From Clostridia bacterium (GTDB taxonomy: Bacteria; Bacillota; Clostridia; Oscillospirales; CAG-272): a DNA stretch of 64,000 bases. A model generated the notes under the pieces. The model ran no database searches and was not told the DNA's origin. It saw only the letters and a list, made by a program, of their open reading frames with translations. A program made the position numbers and the translations under genes. The DNA lies in NCBI GenBank assembly GCA_017464805.1, contig JAFTYE010000003.1, positions 136,259 through 200,258 on the forward strand. The letters are read 5' to 3'. Positions 32,036-40,521 of this stretch are shown here, piece after piece (position 1 is the first letter of the stretch; each line of letters opens with the position of its first letter).

Positions 32036-33109
32036 TCAAAGCGCAGCCTTGACGATATCAATAATATGCAAACGACACTCCTCAATCGGATGGCGGAGCA
32101 TGTGGGTGGCATACAGGATGGAAAGCCCAAGCTCCTGCTCAATTGCCATGTAGGAGCCCGCCGCGCCATCCCAACCGAAGTCGGTTGCTCCGCCCGCCAG
32201 CGGACAACGCACCCCAAGGGCGTAGCCGTATTTTCTATAATGCCAAAAGGTGGGGCGTGTGTTCTCATCCAGGCAATCGGTCTGCATCAGTTTGACCGTT
32301 TCGGGACGAAGCAGGGCAAAGGTACGAAGCCCTTCCATAAAGCGCATGTAGTCCTCTACGGTGGAAATACAACCCGCGCCGCCGCTTTCGTATTCGCTTC
32401 CCATTTTGTACGGAGAGATCGTTTTTCCACAATTTCTCGCAACATTCGCCTCGCGGTCAAAGCGATACTGCTCGGTCACCTCGTCTCCCTCTCCGTCACG
32501 GAGCAGGAAGGTGGAGCGGGTCATGCCAAGAGGACGGAAGATGCGCTTCGCGACGTAGTCGGCAAACCGTTCACCCGCCAGGACCTCCACCGCCGCGGCC
32601 AGCACATCGTGGCATAGGCTGTACTGCCATTTTGTGCCCGGTTCAAAGGAAAGCGGATCCTCGGCCAGGTAACGCATCACCTCGCGGGTGGGGCAACGCC
32701 CCGCAGTCTCCGCTCGCGCCCGCATAAGAGCGGGGGATTGCACGTCGTAGGTAAAGCCGGCCGTCATCGCAAACAGATCGCGCATGCGGATCGGGTTCTT
32801 CGCCTCATGCACGCCGTCCCCGTCCTTCACCGTCATGCGGCGAAATTCGGGCAGGATGGCGTACAGCGGATCGTCCAGCGAATACAGTCCCTCCTCCCAA
32901 AGAGAAAGTGCCGCCGTGACCGTGATCGGCTTGGAGCAGGAATACAGATTATACCGTTCGTTTCCCGAAACGGGAATTTGATTTTCCACGTCGGTGTAGC
33001 CACTTTGATGACGGTAGATCTCACGCCCGCCCTGCAAGATCATGCAGTCGTAGCCGGGCGCGCCGTCCCGCACGAAGGAATCGAAAAATTCGGTCAGTTT
33101 GGTAAACAT
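32036..33109 (-). CDS. beta-lactamase-fold serine hydrolase, EstB-like
   Basis: 357 residues. The SxxK nucleophile motif is SCSK near residue 57 (YNLYSCSKPIT). The second motif reads YSLCHDVLA, matching the family VIII esterases (YSL) rather than the YSN or YAN of class C beta-lactamases. Third-motif region contains WDGAAGS near residue 310. No signal peptide, so probably a cytoplasmic esterase instead of an antibiotic-resistance enzyme. Single gene with its own promoter at 33137-33165. Confidence 0.82.
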   Translation of the reverse strand: MFTKLTEFFDSFVRDGAPGYDCMILQGGREIYRHQSGYTDVENQIPVSGNERYNLYSCSKPITVTAALSLWEEGLYSLDDPLYAILPEFRRMTVKDGDGVHEAKNPIRMRDLFAMTAGFTYDVQSPALMRARAETAGRCPTREVMRYLAEDPLSFEPGTKWQYSLCHDVLAAAVEVLAGERFADYVAKRIFRPLGMTRSTFLLRDGEGDEVTEQYRFDREANVARNCGKTISPYKMGSEYESGGAGCISTVEDYMRFMEGLRTFALLRPETVKLMQTDCLDENTRPTFWHYRKYGYALGVRCPLAGGATDFGWDGAAGSYMAIEQELGLSILYATHMLRHPIEECRLHIIDIVKAAL

Positions 33110-33136
33110 GGCGTTCTCCTTGGGTATTTTTTCTTT

Positions 33137-33165
33137 ATTATACGAAAAATCTTCTGCATTTTCAA
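33137..33165 (-). promoter_or_regulatory. promoter of the serine hydrolase gene
   Basis: Minus strand TTGAAA (33165-33160), 17 bases, TATAAT (33142-33137). Confidence 0.68.
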
Positions 33166-33223
33166 GAGCAAAAACACATTTTTCTCATACACTGATAGCA
33201 AATCCAAACAAAAAGGAGAAGCT

Positions 33224-33886
33224 ATGCTGGCAATCAGAGAATACAGTAGGGAGCGCGCCGTGGAGTATGCGCGCAAATGGGCCCTTGATCGCAATCCGCT
33301 TTATTACGATTACACGGGCATCGGCGGCAACTGCACCAATTTCGTGTCCCAATGCGTGTACGCGGGCTCCTGTACCATGAACTATACCCCCGTGTACGGG
33401 TGGTACTACCTCTCTCCTGCGGAGCGAACCGCGTCTTGGACGGGCGTGCAATATTTTTACAATTTCATCACACAAAACGAAAAGGTCGGTCCTTTTGCCC
33501 GTGAGGTCGGGGCGGCCGAGGCCGAGGCAGGGGATGTCATCCAGCTCGGCCGTGAGGAAACGGGCTACTACCACACCCTGCTCATGATCGGGCGACAGGG
33601 GGAGGAGATTCTTGTCGCCGCCCAGTCGGATGACGCGCTCGACAGACTCCTCTCCACCTACGACTACGACTATGCGCGCTTTTTGCATATTGAGGGCGTG
33701 CGGGTCAATATTCCCGACACGGCGGATTGCTTCGCCGCCCTGCTGGCAGGGGAGGCGATCTTGCCCGATCTTTCCTCCGCCCCGCCCCTGCCGAGCGAGC
33801 CGCCCGTCCCTCCCGCGGAGGAGCCCGAAACGCCTCCCGCCGAGGAGGAACAGCCGAGCAGTCCGCCCGCCGCCGCTACCGAATGA
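33224..33886 (+). CDS. amidase-domain protein (Amidase_6 type) without signal peptide
   Basis: 220 residues. The N-terminal about 165 residues match the putative amidase domain (Amidase_6) of cysteine-dependent cell wall hydrolases: AVEYARKWALDRNP, GGNCTNFVSQC with the probable catalytic cysteine (about 42), and the catalytic histidine in YYHTLLM (about residue 110). The last about 45 residues are a Pro/Glu/Ser-rich tail. No signal peptide or membrane segment is visible, which is unusual for a cell wall enzyme. ATG 33224 has AGGAG. Upstream promoter not clear. Confidence 0.78.
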   Translation: MLAIREYSRERAVEYARKWALDRNPLYYDYTGIGGNCTNFVSQCVYAGSCTMNYTPVYGWYYLSPAERTASWTGVQYFYNFITQNEKVGPFAREVGAAEAEAGDVIQLGREETGYYHTLLMIGRQGEEILVAAQSDDALDRLLSTYDYDYARFLHIEGVRVNIPDTADCFAALLAGEAILPDLSSAPPLPSEPPVPPAEEPETPPAEEEQPSSPPAAATE

Positions 33887-33938
33887 GCTGTTCTGCCAAA
33901 AAATATCGGAATTTTATGAAGTTTTTTTTCGTCTGTGC

Positions 33939-33967
33939 TTGCAAAGGAGCATTTTCTATGATATAAT
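33939..33967 (+). promoter_or_regulatory. promoter of yggS-sepF
   Basis: TTGCAA (33939-33944), 17 bases, TATAAT (33962-33967). A second TATAAT lies at 33971-33976. A seven-base stem (33985-33991 with 33997-34003) follows in the leader. Confidence 0.65.
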
Positions 33968-34038
33968 TGCTATAATAGCAGGAAATCGATTGTGAAAATC
34001 GATGTTTGTTCTCGTTTTGCCGTTCAAAGAGGAAAAAC

Positions 34039-34737
34039 ATGGAAGAATTTGACTATATCCGCCGTAACACAGAGGCCGTGCGCCGCGAGCTTCGGGAGGC
34101 TGCCGACCGTTCGGGGCGCCCCGTTCCCACGCTGGTGGCCGTGACTAAGAGTGCAAGTGACGACGAGGTTCTAGCGTTGGCTGCCCTTGGTGGTGTCGAG
34201 ATGGCGGAGAACCGCGTTCCCTGCTTCCGCGCGCGGCGGGATCTCTTGACTGCGAACGGCTACGAGATTCCCCTGCACCTGATCGGCTCGCTTCAGACCA
34301 ACAAGGTCAAGTACATCGTGCGTGATGCCGCGACCGTACAGTCGCTCGACTCGCTTCGTCTGGCGGCGGAGATGGAAAAGCAGGCGGCGAAGGCCGATTG
34401 CACGCTTTCCGTCCTGATCGAGGTCAACAGCGGCGCGGAGGAAAACAAGGGGGGCATTCTGCCCGAGGATGTTCTTCCCATTCACGCGGCTCTCATGGGC
34501 GGCGCGTATCCGCATCTTTCGGTCGTGGGGCTGATGACCATGGGTCCAGTCCTCGAAAGGGAAGAGGACTACCGTCCCTATTTCCGCCTAACCCGCGCGC
34601 TTTTTGACCAGATCGCCGCACAGGGCGGCTTTGCGGGAGAGGGCATTCTTTCTATGGGCATGAGCGACAGCTTCCGCGTGGCGACCGAGGAGGGGGCCAC
34701 GATGGTGCGCGTTGGCAGACGGCTCTTTATCAAGTGA
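34039..34737 (+). CDS. yggS: YggS-family PLP-binding protein
   Basis: 232 residues, the PLP homeostasis protein (COG0325). Marks seen are the lysine that binds PLP in VAVTKSAS (about residue 36), IGSLQTNK (about 85), IEVNSGAEENKGG (about 130) and the C-terminal SMGMSDSFRVATEEGATMVRVG. ATG 34039 with AGAGG is chosen over an earlier in-frame start at 34006. Followed by sepF after 41 bases, the ylmE-ylmF order also found in Bacillus. Confidence 0.93.
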   Translation: MEEFDYIRRNTEAVRRELREAADRSGRPVPTLVAVTKSASDDEVLALAALGGVEMAENRVPCFRARRDLLTANGYEIPLHLIGSLQTNKVKYIVRDAATVQSLDSLRLAAEMEKQAAKADCTLSVLIEVNSGAEENKGGILPEDVLPIHAALMGGAYPHLSVVGLMTMGPVLEREEDYRPYFRLTRALFDQIAAQGGFAGEGILSMGMSDSFRVATEEGATMVRVGRRLFIK

Positions 34738-34778
34738 TTAAAAAAACAAAGCATAAATTTCGCGTGGAGGATGTAAAC

Positions 34779-35198
34779 ATGGCAATTTTCAACAAAAGAC
34801 CCGCACGTTCCGAGGAGAACGATTTTAGCACCCGTTACTACGACGAGGCAGAACAGGGTATGGGAGGAGAAGAAGAAATGGATATGGGTAACAATGTGGG
34901 ATTCGGCGGCATCAACATCGGCGGTAGCAGCATCGAGCTGAAGGTCGTTCGCCCCGAAAATCTGGCAGACGCCGTGGTGATCGCGGATCACCTGCTGAAC
35001 GGTCGTACCGTTGTTCTGAACATGGAGGCTGTCAGCAAGGATATTTCTCTGCGCCTGCGCGATTTCCTCAACGGCGTGGCACATGCCATCGGCGGTCAGA
35101 TCCGTTGTGTGGCCAACACCACCTACATCGCAACCCCCAACAACGTGGACGTGACCGAAACCGCCCTGCGCGGTGAAAGTGCCGAGGACGAGGAATAA
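34779..35198 (+). CDS. sepF: cell division protein SepF
   Basis: 139 residues. The N-terminal half is variable, and the conserved C-terminal domain (about 55-135) has VVRPENLADAVVIADHLLNGRTVVLNME and RDFLNGVAHAI, the face that binds FtsZ. The start MAIFNKR is preceded by GGAGG at 34766-34770. The usual N-terminal amphipathic membrane-binding helix is poorly developed here. A G+C-rich hairpin at 35222-35245 separates it from hisIE. Confidence 0.9.
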   Translation: MAIFNKRPARSEENDFSTRYYDEAEQGMGGEEEMDMGNNVGFGGINIGGSSIELKVVRPENLADAVVIADHLLNGRTVVLNMEAVSKDISLRLRDFLNGVAHAIGGQIRCVANTTYIATPNNVDVTETALRGESAEDEE

Positions 35199-35221
35199 TT
35201 ATTCACAAAACCGAAGAGAAA

Positions 35222-35245
35222 GCCCCCGCCCGACTGGGTGGGGGC
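35222..35245 (+). other. G+C-rich hairpin between sepF and hisIE
   Basis: GCCCCCGCCC (35222-35231), loop GACT, GGGTGGGGGC (35236-35245), one G-T pair. No T-run follows, so read-through into hisIE is likely in part. Confidence 0.5.
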
Positions 35246-35270
35246 ATTCCCGATGCCGATGAGGAGAATT

Positions 35271-35921
35271 ATGCTGAACATTGAGGAACTGAAATTTGAC
35301 GAAAACGGTCTTATTCCCAGCATTGTGGTGGATGCCGTGACCAAAAGGGTCTTGACCCTTGCTTATATGAATAAGGAGAGCCTTGCCATTACCATGGAAA
35401 AGGGGCTTACCTGCTTTTTCAGCCGCTCAAGACAGGAGCTGTGGCTGAAGGGCGAAACGAGCGGTAACTACCAGCACGTCGTTTCGATCACCGCCGACTG
35501 CGACAAGGATGCGTTGATTGTTATGGTCGAGAAGGACGGTCCTGCCTGCCATACAGGCACCGACTCCTGCTTTACCGCCCCCGTGTATGAGAGCGAGGAG
35601 CTGCACGAGTTTTCCTACGAGGGGCTGATGGGCCTCATCGAAGGCAGAAAGATCGAAAAGAAAGAGGGCTCTTACACCACCTACCTCTTTGAAAAGGGTC
35701 TTGACAAGATCCTCAAAAAGGTGGGCGAGGAAAGCACCGAGGTCATTATCGCCGCCAAGGCAGACGACAAAAAGGAAACGGTCTATGAGATCGCCGATCT
35801 CGCTTACCATGTGATGGTTTTGATGATCGAAATGGGCATCTCGCTCGAAGATATCCACCGCGAGCTGGCCTCCCGCCACGTCATAGACCACAAGGTCAAG
35901 CAGGAAAAAATGACCAAATAA
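35271..35921 (+). CDS. hisIE: bifunctional phosphoribosyl-AMP cyclohydrolase / phosphoribosyl-ATP pyrophosphatase
   Basis: 216 residues joining histidine biosynthesis steps 2 and 3. HisI domain: residues about 1-115, with the metal-binding cysteine and aspartate region ([13 protein letters not shown].. CHTG) and [10 protein letters not shown]. HisE domain: about 120-215, with the [20 protein letters not shown] signature helix and acidic metal sites. ATG 35271 has GAGGAG. No other his genes are in the window. A terminator follows at once. Confidence 0.92.
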   Translation: MLNIEELKFDENGLIPSIVVDAVTKRVLTLAYMNKESLAITMEKGLTCFFSRSRQELWLKGETSGNYQHVVSITADCDKDALIVMVEKDGPACHTGTDSCFTAPVYESEELHEFSYEGLMGLIEGRKIEKKEGSYTTYLFEKGLDKILKKVGEESTEVIIAAKADDKKETVYEIADLAYHVMVLMIEMGISLEDIHRELASRHVIDHKVKQEKMTK

Positions 35922-35949
35922 AAAAGGCACCGCCGCGCGGTGCCTTTTT
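35921..35949. terminator. bidirectional terminator after hisIE
   Basis: AAAAAGGCACCGC (35921-35933), loop CGC, GCGGTGCCTTTTT (35937-35949). Also ends the minus-strand lipoprotein gene at 35958. Confidence 0.88.
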
Positions 35950-35957
35950 CTGTTGTG

Positions 35958-37619
35958 TTACCCCTTCGTCCACTGCATGTACATGTACAGATCGGGATCC
36001 TGCAAAAGCTGCGCGGCATAAGAGGAATTTTCAAGGCTGCTTTTGGAGATTTTGTTGCTCCCTGCCTTCCATCCGACGGGATCGGCAAATTCAATGGTTT
36101 CAAGGTTAGAGGCACGGAAGGCGCTGATGCCGATCTTGGTAACGCTCGCGGGAATGCGGATGGTTTTGAGTGCCGTGCAACGGAAAAAGCCATACAGGGT
36201 CTCCAGTCCCTCGTTCAGCGTTACCTTCGTAAGCGACGAGCAGTTGCCAAAGGCGTTGTTGTCGATGGTCTTGACGCTTCCGGGGATCTCGATCTCCTTC
36301 AATTTCGTGCAGCGGCTGAAAGCCTCGGCACCGATGTGCGTGATCCCCTCGGGGAGCGTGATCTCTTCCAGCGATGTGCAGCCGGAAAAGAGGTTGGCGC
36401 CAATGCTTTCCAGGTTCTTGGGCAGGATGACCGATTCAAGAGCCGTGCAATCGGCAAACGAAGCGTCCTCGATGACGGTCACGCTGTCGGGAATTTCGAT
36501 GCTGGTGATGTAGGTCTTGTTATAGAACACGCTGCGGTTGATTCTCGTAACGGGCTTTCCGTTATAGGTAGAAGGAACGATGACGTCCGCATCGGTGCAG
36601 TCACCGATGTCGGCAAGCGTGTAGGTGCTTCCGGCTTCCCAGAAGACAAAGCCGGTGGACGGAATCTTTTCGTATTCGCAGACCGTGCACTTTTTGTCGG
36701 TGTTGAAGCTGTGCTCCGCCACCTCACGCGTTTCGGTGCAGCCCTCGTTCAGGCAACGCTTGAAGTGCTGCTTGGCAGAGCGCGTCCATGTGGTTTCAAA
36801 GCGGTGATTCTTGGCAGGGATCTCCACGTAGGTCGTATAATCACAGCCAAGACACTTTTCGTAATCGTCCCAGCCTACCTCGGTGCAGGTAGCGGCCCGG
36901 GCGACCTGCTGCACGATGTTGTGCTTCGCCGACAAAATTTGCTTGTTGGTCATGGGGCAACGGGTGCAGGTCTGGTAAGCCTTCCAGCCGTCCTCGGTGC
37001 AGGTCGGTGACTTTGCGTCGTGATAGACAAGATCGTGCTCGGCAAGTATCGTGGCGGTGGCGGTCGGCTTGCCGCACGCGCAGTACTGCGTTTTCACGCC
37101 GCTTTCCTCACAAGTTGCTTCCTGTGTTACCTCCCAGCGCACCCCCACGCACTCGTGCGGGGGCGGCTCCTCGTCGCCGCAGACGGTACAAACGCCGTCC
37201 TCGAATTGATGGCCGGGCGCGGGGATCTCCTCGTAGGTCGTGTAGTCACAGCGGGCACAGGTTTCATAGGCCTTCCAGCCTGCCTCGGTGCAGGTCGGGG
37301 CCTTGCCCTCGTGCGGCTCGGTACGGTGCGCGGCAGGCACGGTAATCTGGGTGCCGTACCCGCAGACCGAGCAGGTCAGGGTGTGGAGGCCCGATTCGGT
37401 ACAGGTCTCCTCTATGTCCACCGATGCCATGTAGGTGTGTTCCTCACGGTCGGCTTCCAGCTCGGTATGCTCGCAATCGGCCGCATGCCAATGCTCGTAC
37501 AGATCTTGCGACCATTCCGTGCTGTACGTATGCGCGTGCGGCGGCTCGGGCTGCTCGCAGGCGGCAAGTGCGACACAGAACAACAGGATCAGCGTCAAAC
37601 AGATGAGTTGCTTTTTCAT
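35958..37619 (-). CDS. BspA-like leucine-rich surface lipoprotein with Cys-rich repeats
   Basis: 553 residues. Lipobox VALAAC puts a lipid on about Cys 21. Residues about 25-300 hold irregular repeats built on an A.TCTE.GWKAYETCARCDY pattern with CxxC pairs, and residues about 355-520 hold LRR_5 repeats (IEIPDSVTVIEDASF, LESIGANLFSGCTSLEEI). The last about 45 residues (GWKAGSNKI.. to the end) resemble the same part of the 1013-residue paralogue at 46006. Likely a surface adhesin or mucin/ligand-binding protein; function is not established. Separate transcription unit, promoter 37659-37687. Confidence 0.85.
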   Translation of the reverse strand: MKKQLICLTLILLFCVALAACEQPEPPHAHTYSTEWSQDLYEHWHAADCEHTELEADREEHTYMASVDIEETCTESGLHTLTCSVCGYGTQITVPAAHRTEPHEGKAPTCTEAGWKAYETCARCDYTTYEEIPAPGHQFEDGVCTVCGDEEPPPHECVGVRWEVTQEATCEESGVKTQYCACGKPTATATILAEHDLVYHDAKSPTCTEDGWKAYQTCTRCPMTNKQILSAKHNIVQQVARAATCTEVGWDDYEKCLGCDYTTYVEIPAKNHRFETTWTRSAKQHFKRCLNEGCTETREVAEHSFNTDKKCTVCEYEKIPSTGFVFWEAGSTYTLADIGDCTDADVIVPSTYNGKPVTRINRSVFYNKTYITSIEIPDSVTVIEDASFADCTALESVILPKNLESIGANLFSGCTSLEEITLPEGITHIGAEAFSRCTKLKEIEIPGSVKTIDNNAFGNCSSLTKVTLNEGLETLYGFFRCTALKTIRIPASVTKIGISAFRASNLETIEFADPVGWKAGSNKISKSSLENSSYAAQLLQDPDLYMYMQWTKG

Positions 37620-37658
37620 ATTTCAAATCTCCTTGCGGGGCGCATAGCGTCCAAGGGT

Positions 37659-37687
37659 ATTATAGCACCGTTTCCCCCAAAAGTAAA
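37659..37687 (-). promoter_or_regulatory. promoter of the smaller surface lipoprotein
   Basis: Minus strand TTTACT (37687-37682), 17 bases, TATAAT (37664-37659). Confidence 0.6.
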
Positions 37688-37743
37688 GGTGGAAAACGTC
37701 CGTGTGGGACTTTTTTTCGCAAAAAGCAGGAAAATTCGAAAAA

Positions 37744-37761
37744 TGTGAAAAAATATTCACA
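37744..37761. promoter_or_regulatory. upstream ARG-box-like site
   Basis: TGTGAAAAAATATTCACA is a near-perfect dyad with the ARG-box pattern TGAA..A..TTCA. It lies seven bases upstream of the argG -35. Confidence 0.6.
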
Positions 37762-37768
37762 AAACCCC

Positions 37769-37796
37769 TTGACAAATTTCGAACCAATGCTATAAT
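37769..37796 (+). promoter_or_regulatory. promoter of the arginine operon
   Basis: TTGACA (37769-37774), 16 bases, TATAAT (37791-37796), 55 bases before the argG start. Confidence 0.8.
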
Positions 37797-37818
37797 ATGT
37801 GCATACGCGTGAGAAACT

Positions 37819-37834
37819 CATGAATAAATATGCA
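37819..37834. promoter_or_regulatory. downstream ARG box for ArgR/AhrC
   Basis: CATGAATAAATATGCA matches the AhrC consensus known from Bacillus (CATGAATAAAAATKCA) in all but one or two positions. Placed about +18 to +33, between promoter and argG ribosome site. Confidence 0.7.
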
Positions 37835-37850
37835 CAAAGGAGTGAATACC

Positions 37851-39074
37851 ATGAATAAAGAAAACATCAAAAAGGTCGTGCTGGCGTATTCCGGAGGTCT
37901 TGACACCTCGATCATTATTCCGTGGCTGAAAGAAAACTATAACAATTGTGAGGTCGTTGCCGTTTCCGGTAACGTCGGACAGGCCGACGAGCTGGAGGGT
38001 CTTGAGGAAAAGGCACTCAAGACCGGTGCGTCCAAGCTGTACGTGCTCGACTTGACCGAGGAGTATGTGGATGAGTTCATCATTCCCACCATGAAGGCGG
38101 GTGCCGTTTACGAGGAATACCTGCTGGGTACTAGCCACGCCCGTCCCTGCATCGCACGGGGTCTTGTGGAGATCGCTCTGAAAGAGGGTGCAGACGCCAT
38201 CTGCCACGGCTGCACCGGTAAGGGTAACGACCAGGTTCGTTTTGAGCTGGCCATCAAGCACTTTGCCCCCAATATGCCCATCATCGCTCCTTGGCGTGAG
38301 TGGGATATCAAGTCCCGCGAGGAGGAGATCGAGTACGCCGAGGCGCACAACGTTCCCCTCAAAATCAACCGTGAGACCAACTACTCCAAGGACAAGAACC
38401 TCTGGCACCTCTCTCACGAGGGTCTTGACCTCGAAGATACCGGCAACGAGCCGCAGTACGAGAAGCCCGGCTTCCTTGAAATGGGCGTGTCCCCCATCAT
38501 GGCACCCGATAAGCCCACCTACATCGAGTTGGACTTCGTGCAGGGTGTTCCCGTGGCTCTTGACGGCAAGAAGATGACGGCCAAGGAGATCATCCTTGCC
38601 CTGAACGAGATCGGCGGTGCGAACGGCATCGGCCTGCTCGACATCGTTGAGAACCGTCTTGTCGGCATGAAGTGCCGCGGCGTGTACGAAACCCCCGGCG
38701 GCGCGATCCTGTACAAGGCACACTCGGTGCTCGAAAGCATTTGCCTGGACAAGATGACCGCACACGAGAAGCAGAAGCTCTCCATCACCTTTGCCGAGCT
38801 GGTCTACAACGGCCAGTGGTTCACCCCCCTGCGCGAGGCACTCTCCGCATTCGTGGACAAAACGCAGGAGAAGGTTACCGGCAAGGTGCGCCTGAAGCTC
38901 TACAAGGGCAACATGATCAATGCAGGCGTATGGAGCGACTACTCCCTGTATAGCGAGGAGATCGCCACCTTCGGTGAGAGCGACTACGATCAGAAGGATT
39001 CTGCCGGCTTTATCAACCTCTTCGGTCTGCCGATCAAGGTGCAGGCAATGGTTGACGCAAAGAACAAGAAATAA
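37851..39074 (+). CDS. argG: argininosuccinate synthase
   Basis: 407 residues, joining citrulline and aspartate with ATP. N-terminal ATP loop [13 protein letters not shown] at the start, then the citrulline and aspartate site segments ([24 protein letters not shown]) and EAHNVPLKI. The length is typical. ATG 37851 has AAAGGAG eight bases ahead. First gene of the arginine operon, under two ARG boxes. Confidence 0.96.
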   Translation: MNKENIKKVVLAYSGGLDTSIIIPWLKENYNNCEVVAVSGNVGQADELEGLEEKALKTGASKLYVLDLTEEYVDEFIIPTMKAGAVYEEYLLGTSHARPCIARGLVEIALKEGADAICHGCTGKGNDQVRFELAIKHFAPNMPIIAPWREWDIKSREEEIEYAEAHNVPLKINRETNYSKDKNLWHLSHEGLDLEDTGNEPQYEKPGFLEMGVSPIMAPDKPTYIELDFVQGVPVALDGKKMTAKEIILALNEIGGANGIGLLDIVENRLVGMKCRGVYETPGGAILYKAHSVLESICLDKMTAHEKQKLSITFAELVYNGQWFTPLREALSAFVDKTQEKVTGKVRLKLYKGNMINAGVWSDYSLYSEEIATFGESDYDQKDSAGFINLFGLPIKVQAMVDAKNKK

Positions 39075-39093
39075 TCTCGCAAAAGAGAGGAAT

Positions 39094-39118
39094 AGCCGCG
39101 CGCTTGTTGCGTGCGGCT
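39094..39118 (+). other. intergenic hairpin between argG and argH
   Basis: AGCCGCGCGC (39094-39103), loop of five, GCGTGCGGCT (39109-39118), then CTTTCGCTT. The short T-run would make it a leaky terminator or processing site setting a higher argG level. Confidence 0.55.
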
Positions 39119-39144
39119 CTTTCGCTTGAAAAGGAGCAAACGAC

Positions 39145-40521
39145 ATGGCAAAAATGTGGGCAGGCAGAACGGCGGGCGAAACCGACCGTATTGCCGACGA
39201 TTTCAATTCCTCTATCCGCTTTGACAGCCGCATGTATCGGCAGGATATCCTTGGCAGCATCGCGCACGCCGCGATGCTCGCGCGACAGGGCATCATCAGC
39301 TGCAGCGAGGCAGACGCGCTGGTGGCAGGTCTGCAAGGTATCCTCTCGGATATCGAGGACGGTAAGCTCTCCTTCGATATGAGCTGCGAGGACATCCATA
39401 TGTTTGTCGAGCAGGAGCTGACCGCGCGCATCGGCGACACAGGCAAGCGTCTGCATACCGCGCGTAGCCGTAACGATCAGGTCGCGCTCGACCTGCGGAT
39501 GTACCTGCGGGACGAAAACGATGAGATCGTGTCCCTTGTGCGGGAGCTTGTCGCCGCACTGGTCGCGCGTGCCGAGGAGCATCGCGCCACCATCATGCCG
39601 GGATACACCCATCTGCAACGCGCCCAGCCCATTATGTTTGGTCATCACCTCATGGCTTATGCCATGATGTTGCTGCGTGACCTAGATCGCCTGTCGGATT
39701 GCCGCGCGCGCACCAACTGCTCCCCCATCGGGTGCTGTGCCCTCGCGGGGACTACCTATGATACCGATCGCCGCGGCGAGGCAGCCGACCTCGGCTTTTC
39801 CGATATCTGCCGTAACAGTCTGGACGGCGTATCCGACCGCGACTTCTGCCTGGAGCTGATGAGCGCGCTTTCCATCCTCATGATGCACCTCTCCCGCTTC
39901 TCCGAGGAGCTGATCCTGTGGTCGAGCTGGGAGTTCAAATTCGTCGAGCTGCCCGACGCCTATACCACGGGCTCTTCCATCATGCCGCAGAAGAAAAACC
40001 CCGATATGGCCGAGCTGATCCGCGGCAAGACCGGCCGCGTGTACGGTGACCTCATGGCACTGCTCACCACCTTGAAGGGACTGCCGCTGGCCTACAACAA
40101 GGACATGCAGGAGGACAAGGAAAGCGTCTTTGACGCTGTGGACACCGTTAAAATGTGTCTCTCGGTCATGGCCCCTATGATCGCAGGCATGACCGTCTGC
40201 GCCGACCGCATGAAGGCGGCGGCACAGGGCGGCTTTATCAACGCCACTGACGTGGCCGACTACCTCGTCAAGCGCGGCATGCCCTTCCGCTCCGCCTACA
40301 AAATCTCGGGCGAGCTGGTTGCCCGTTGCATTGCCGAGGGTCGAGTGCTCGAAGAGTTGCCCCTGTCCGTTTACCGCATGTACAGTGAGCTGTTTGACGA
40401 GGACCTGTATGCCGAGATCGACCTTCTCACCTGCGCTGAAAAGCGGATCAGTGAGGGCGGCACCTCGGTCGCCTCGATCGACGCGCAGATCGCCTACGTA
40501 AAGGAGATGCTTTCCAAGTGA
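39145..40521 (+). CDS. argH: argininosuccinate lyase
   Basis: 458 residues, fumarase superfamily. Signature GSSIMPQKKNPD is near residue 277, with the catalytic serine loop; the N-terminal segment AGRTAGETDRIADDFNSSIRFD and the HTARSRNDQ motif are typical. AAAGGAG sits ahead of ATG 39145. Produces arginine and fumarate. Its stop overlaps the argC start. Confidence 0.96.
   Translation: MAKMWAGRTAGETDRIADDFNSSIRFDSRMYRQDILGSIAHAAMLARQGIISCSEADALVAGLQGILSDIEDGKLSFDMSCEDIHMFVEQELTARIGDTGKRLHTARSRNDQVALDLRMYLRDENDEIVSLVRELVAALVARAEEHRATIMPGYTHLQRAQPIMFGHHLMAYAMMLLRDLDRLSDCRARTNCSPIGCCALAGTTYDTDRRGEAADLGFSDICRNSLDGVSDRDFCLELMSALSILMMHLSRFSEELILWSSWEFKFVELPDAYTTGSSIMPQKKNPDMAELIRGKTGRVYGDLMALLTTLKGLPLAYNKDMQEDKESVFDAVDTVKMCLSVMAPMIAGMTVCADRMKAAAQGGFINATDVADYLVKRGMPFRSAYKISGELVARCIAEGRVLEELPLSVYRMYSELFDEDLYAEIDLLTCAEKRISEGGTSVASIDAQIAYVKEMLSK

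Noticed and set aside
37818..39446. Long open frame (over 500 codons) on the minus strand across argG
   Set aside because: It is an antisense shadow of a well-conserved gene caused by GC-rich codon bias; no ribosome site or protein family.
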